A stretch of DNA of 37,966 nt from assembly GCA_012031265.1 (NCBI GenBank), contig JAAUTY010000047.1, forward strand, positions 1 through 37,966. The letters are read 5' to 3'. Source of the stretch: Spirulinaceae cyanobacterium SM2_1_0. Lineage in GTDB: Bacteria; Cyanobacteriota; Cyanobacteriia; Cyanobacteriales; Spirulinaceae. Both the position numbers and the translations under genes were made by a program. Each line of letters opens with the position of its first letter. Positions within the stretch are counted from its first letter, which is position 1. Shown piece by piece: positions 35,596 to 37,966 of the stretch. The notes below the pieces were generated by a model. That model saw nothing but the letters and a program-made list of their open reading frames with translations. It did no database searches and was not told the DNA's origin.

Positions 35596-36921
35596 ATGAT
35601 GCCCAAGATTCTTCTGATTACAGTCGGCGGCTCCTATCAGCCCATCGTCACGGCGATCCGTGAGCTGGAGCCGGATCAGGTTCTCTTCATCTGCTCTGAA
35701 GATTCGCGGAGTCAAGTCATTGGGAGTGGCACGCCCTGCGAGCGGCGGCGCGGGCCGGAGGTGCTGGAGCGACTGCCCAATATTCCTACGCAACTGAGTC
35801 TAGGCGATCGCTTCCAACCCGACCGCGATCTGCTCGTCTTGGAAGATTTGGACAACCTCTCCGAATGCTATCGGGCGATCGCCGACCGAATTCGCACCCT
35901 ACGACAGGATGCTGGCGATGAAACGCGCCTACTCGCCGACTACACTGGCGGCACCAAAACGATGTCGGTGGCGCTAGCGATGGCAAGCATCGACAGCGGT
36001 ATTGAAGCGATTTATGTCACTACAGGCCAACGTCGCGATCTGATCCGCATCGAGTTTGGTGAACAAGTGGAGCGGGCATCAACTGCATCCATTGTCATCG
36101 AGCGGCTGGTCGAGCAGAATCTCCCGGCACTGCTGGCACAATACAACTACCCCGCCGCGATCAACGAACTCAAATCACTGCTGAAACAAAACTTGCCGAC
36201 AACCGACCGCAAACGGGTGCGATCGCTCCTGAATTACTGCATCGGCTTCGACTACTGGGATCGCTTCGACCACGCAGCAGCCTGGAATTACCTAGAACCG
36301 GCTCTCCGGCAAGCCAAGCTCAAACCAGTCATCCTCTTTCTCAAGCGGGTGATGCACAGCCGCGAGCAGTTTGCCCCCGCTGCCAACGATCACTTTCAGG
36401 CTCCCAGCGTCATGCAGGGACATGGTTACGAGCTAGTGCAGGACTTGTTGCTCAATGCAGAGCGACGCGCAGTTCTGGAGCGCTATGATGATGCCGTAGC
36501 TCGACTGTACCGCACACTGGAATTGTTGGCGCAGATCCGGCTTTGGGCAGGCTATGGCCTCAAAACCAGCGATCTAGACGTGGCAAAACTGCCGGAGTCA
36601 TTGCGTGCTGAGTACGAGAACCTGCGATCGCCCAGAGGAGCGATCCAACTGGGGTTAACCCGCAGCTACGTTTTACTCAGCCAGTTACCCGACGAGCCGC
36701 TCGGAGCACTCTACCATCAACATCACCAACGGCTCCAAAATGCGTTGCAAGTTCGCAATTATTCGCTATTCGCTCACGGTCTAGCCCCGATTGATGCCGC
36801 AAAATACGAACAGGAATTCCGCACCCTAGTCGTCCCTTTTCTCGAGGCGGGCATTACGAATCTAGTCCCTGATGCCAATCCAGCGACCCAATTTCCGCTC
36901 GCATTTCAGGCTGTGTTTTAG
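35596..36921 (+). CDS. CARF-HEPN ribonuclease of the Cas02710 (Csm6-like) family
   Basis: This 441-residue protein has an N-terminal Rossmann-like CARF domain (residues 1-165): KILLITVGGS, LFICSEDSR and the cyclic-oligoadenylate-binding motif DYTGGTKTMSVALA (115-128). A helical region follows, with RYDDAVARLYRTLELLAQ (296-313), typical of TIGR02710 proteins. The C-terminal HEPN domain has R387-N388...H394 in RNYSLFAHG, the R-x6-H ribonuclease motif. Such proteins are switched on by the cyclic oligoadenylates that type III CRISPR complexes make on detecting foreign RNA, and then degrade RNA. No type III genes are adjacent; the nearest CRISPR array is at the other end of the window. The unknown 220-residue protein lies just upstream. 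Confidence 0.9.
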   Translation: MMPKILLITVGGSYQPIVTAIRELEPDQVLFICSEDSRSQVIGSGTPCERRRGPEVLERLPNIPTQLSLGDRFQPDRDLLVLEDLDNLSECYRAIADRIRTLRQDAGDETRLLADYTGGTKTMSVALAMASIDSGIEAIYVTTGQRRDLIRIEFGEQVERASTASIVIERLVEQNLPALLAQYNYPAAINELKSLLKQNLPTTDRKRVRSLLNYCIGFDYWDRFDHAAAWNYLEPALRQAKLKPVILFLKRVMHSREQFAPAANDHFQAPSVMQGHGYELVQDLLLNAERRAVLERYDDAVARLYRTLELLAQIRLWAGYGLKTSDLDVAKLPESLRAEYENLRSPRGAIQLGLTRSYVLLSQLPDEPLGALYHQHHQRLQNALQVRNYSLFAHGLAPIDAAKYEQEFRTLVVPFLEAGITNLVPDANPATQFPLAFQAVF

Positions 36922-37131
36922 CCACTAGGCAGAAAGCTCCACACTCTCCCCATCAGGGTGAGCATCGGCATGAGAGCCGCGCTTGCCAAGCAGGGTTCAA
37001 TCCCCCCGCAGCAAGCAATAACCTCTGATGCACAGCCAGCATATATCGACTCGGTGGGTTCATGTTAAAGCGCTGGTATGTTGGCAGCCGTCAAGGTCAG
37101 AATTTGTCCCACCGATGAGCAACCCAGCACA
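36922..37131. other. Non-coding spacer after the CARF-HEPN gene
   Basis: This stretch of about 210 bp has no open frame of note. A GGTTCAATCC sequence at 36993 resembles a tRNA T arm but has no matching stems. No terminator was recognised. Confidence 0.4.
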
Positions 37132-37235
37132 CTAGTACCGTTACGCGGAGTTCTGAGTTTTGAGTTCTGAGTGCAGACAATACGGGCATCCTACGGATCC
37201 TAAATGGGCATCTCATTGCCGCCATCCTGTACTAG
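37132..37235 (+). repeat. Family A MITE-like element, copy A5
   Basis: This complete 104-bp copy runs from CTAGTACCGTTACGCGGAG to TCCTGTACTAG. Its final CTAG (37232-37235) is shared with the start of copy A6, so the two lie head to tail. Confidence 0.9.
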
Positions 37236-37263
37236 TACCGCTACGCGGAGTTTTGAGTTCTGA

Positions 37264-37404
37264 TACGAAATCCGGCATCTATACCCCATAAATCAAAACC
37301 CTCACCCCAAGCGGGGAGAGGGCTTCTTTTTCCCTTCTCCCGGCTTGGGAGAAGGGCTGGGGATGAGGGATGCAATGCTTAGGTTCCACAGACAGGATTG
37401 CGTA
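37264..37404 (-). repeat. Family B element, copy B2, with inverted ends
   Basis: This insert of about 141 bp in A6 has ATACGAAATCC at the left (37264) matched by GGATTGCGTAT at the right (37394-37404), 10 of 11 positions complementary. Inside are the stems CTCACCCC/GGGGAGAG and TTCTCCCGGC...GGGAGAAG, as in B1 and B3. Confidence 0.75.
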
Positions 37405-37480
37405 TGAGTTCTGAGTTCTGAGTGCCTGCAATCCGGGAATCCTAGGGATTTTGAATGGGCATCTCATTGCCGGTAGGGGT

Positions 37481-37687
37481 GAACCCATACTCAATCCGGT
37501 CTCCATACCCCAGAAATCGAAGACCCCCACCCAACCCTCTCCCAATCTGGGAGAGGGTCTTCTGGCTCCCTGCTACCGGCTTGAGAGCAGGACTGGGGAT
37601 GAGGGCGGCGAGGCTTGGGTGCCAAACACAGGATTTGGGATCAATCACAGATTGAATCGCATCACCATTTATGTCGTTCTCTACTAG
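37481..37687 (-). repeat. Family B element, copy B3
   Basis: This copy of about 207 bp is the reverse complement of B1 (16461-16684). Landmarks are GGTAGGGGTGAACCCATACT, CCTCTCCCAATCTGGGAGAG, the GCTCC...GGAC stem and TCTACTAG at its right end. The flanking family A sequence ends at 37480. Confidence 0.75.
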
Positions 37688-37966
37688 CCCACACCAGGTT
37701 CTCCTGGATCTGCGGTGATAAGCACAAATTTTCAGTGCTGAAATCACTACCAAACAAGGGTTTCAGGAATTCAGCCCACAAGGTTTGGTATCATAGGTAC
37801 ACTTATCTCACCCTAAACCCAGGAGAGCCAGCCACTAGCGCTACGGACAAGCCCCCGGCGTCCCTGTCGGTACACCCCCGAAGACATCGAAGCCAGGATT
37901 GTTGACCGTTACATTCGCAAAGCCCACAAAATCTACCGTCCCGCCGGGAGCAATATTAAAGTTCAA
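37688..37966. other. Right-edge region, no gene seen
   Basis: About 280 bp after the repeat nest contain only short open frames without motifs. From 37857 the frame reading PRRPCRYTPEDIEARIVDRY could be the edge of a gene that continues beyond the window, but too little is visible. Confidence 0.3.

Larger units (their letters stand above)
37232..37687 (+). repeat. Family A copy A6 interrupted by two family B elements
   Basis: Copy A6 starts at 37232 (CTAGTACCGCTACGCGGAG), breaks off after GAGTTCTGA at 37263, resumes at about 37404 (GAGTTCTGAGTGCCTGCAAT) and breaks again after CATCTCATTGCCG near 37480. The final CTACTAG (37681-37687) may be its right end. The two interruptions are family B copies B2 and B3. 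Confidence 0.75.

Noticed and set aside
36960-37040. tRNA-like GGTTCAATCC sequence
   Set aside because: The T-stem pairs fail at the second position, and no acceptor, D or anticodon stem can be drawn around it.
37442-37753. Reverse-strand frame of 103 codons at the right edge, similar to a frame at 16446-16643
   Set aside because: The similarity is explained by the family B repeat itself; the two frames break at different points and carry no domain, so a gene is unlikely.

Overview
The window is cyanobacterial DNA. The HIP1 octamer GCGATCGC recurs throughout. Several genes are markers of oxygenic photosynthesis: the NDH-1 subunit gene ndhO, vipp1, a beta-carboxysome shell gene of the ccmK4 type, and a cyanophycin pair (cphB, cphA). 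The genus cannot be fixed from the sequence alone. Most genes are ordinary chromosomal housekeeping genes in short units on both strands, with few operons.

Left part (1-8.8 kb): the 3' end of a CRISPR array, whose leader lies off the left edge, ends in a truncated repeat beside a palindrome. It is followed by a TPR lipoprotein, a PEP-CTERM protein with a Gly/Ser linker, a four-ACT-domain aspartate kinase (reverse), a YkvA-like membrane protein, an unrecognised protein with three copies of an alpha-helical unit, a long pentapeptide-repeat protein and ndhO. A perfect 15-bp hairpin separates ndhO from a second, convergent PEP-CTERM gene.

Middle (9.3-25 kb): trmD; cphB and cphA, which together make and degrade the nitrogen reserve cyanophycin; a GT2-like glycosyltransferase; vipp1; a fusion of a degenerate J-like domain with a membrane HEFGH metalloprotease-like domain; ilvE; an RlpA-like protein; an MFS transporter; a solute-binding lipoprotein; a secreted hypothetical protein; and mgtE.

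Right part (25-38 kb): this stretch carries many small dispersed elements. Family A is about 97-112 bp with CTAGTAC/GTACTAG ends. Family B is about 140-225 bp. Two transposase remnants (IS701-like and IS256-like) lie side by side. Family A copies abut or enter the 3' ends of menB and xth. The menB frame is shifted by what looks like one missing A just before its conserved tail. Other genes are an alpha/beta hydrolase with an Arg where the catalytic His is expected, a Nudix hydrolase, xth, a solitary ccmK4, a DUF3747 protein, a coupled hslO-SDR pair, a universal stress protein, a Fur-family regulator, an unrecognised 220-residue protein and a CARF-HEPN Cas02710/Csm6-like ribonuclease. The last 0.8 kb is a nest of family A and B elements.

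The strongest leads are the stand-alone CARF-HEPN effector with its unknown upstream neighbour, the MITE-like family at gene 3' ends, and the J-like/M50-like fusion protein. No rRNA, tRNA or replication origin was recognised.
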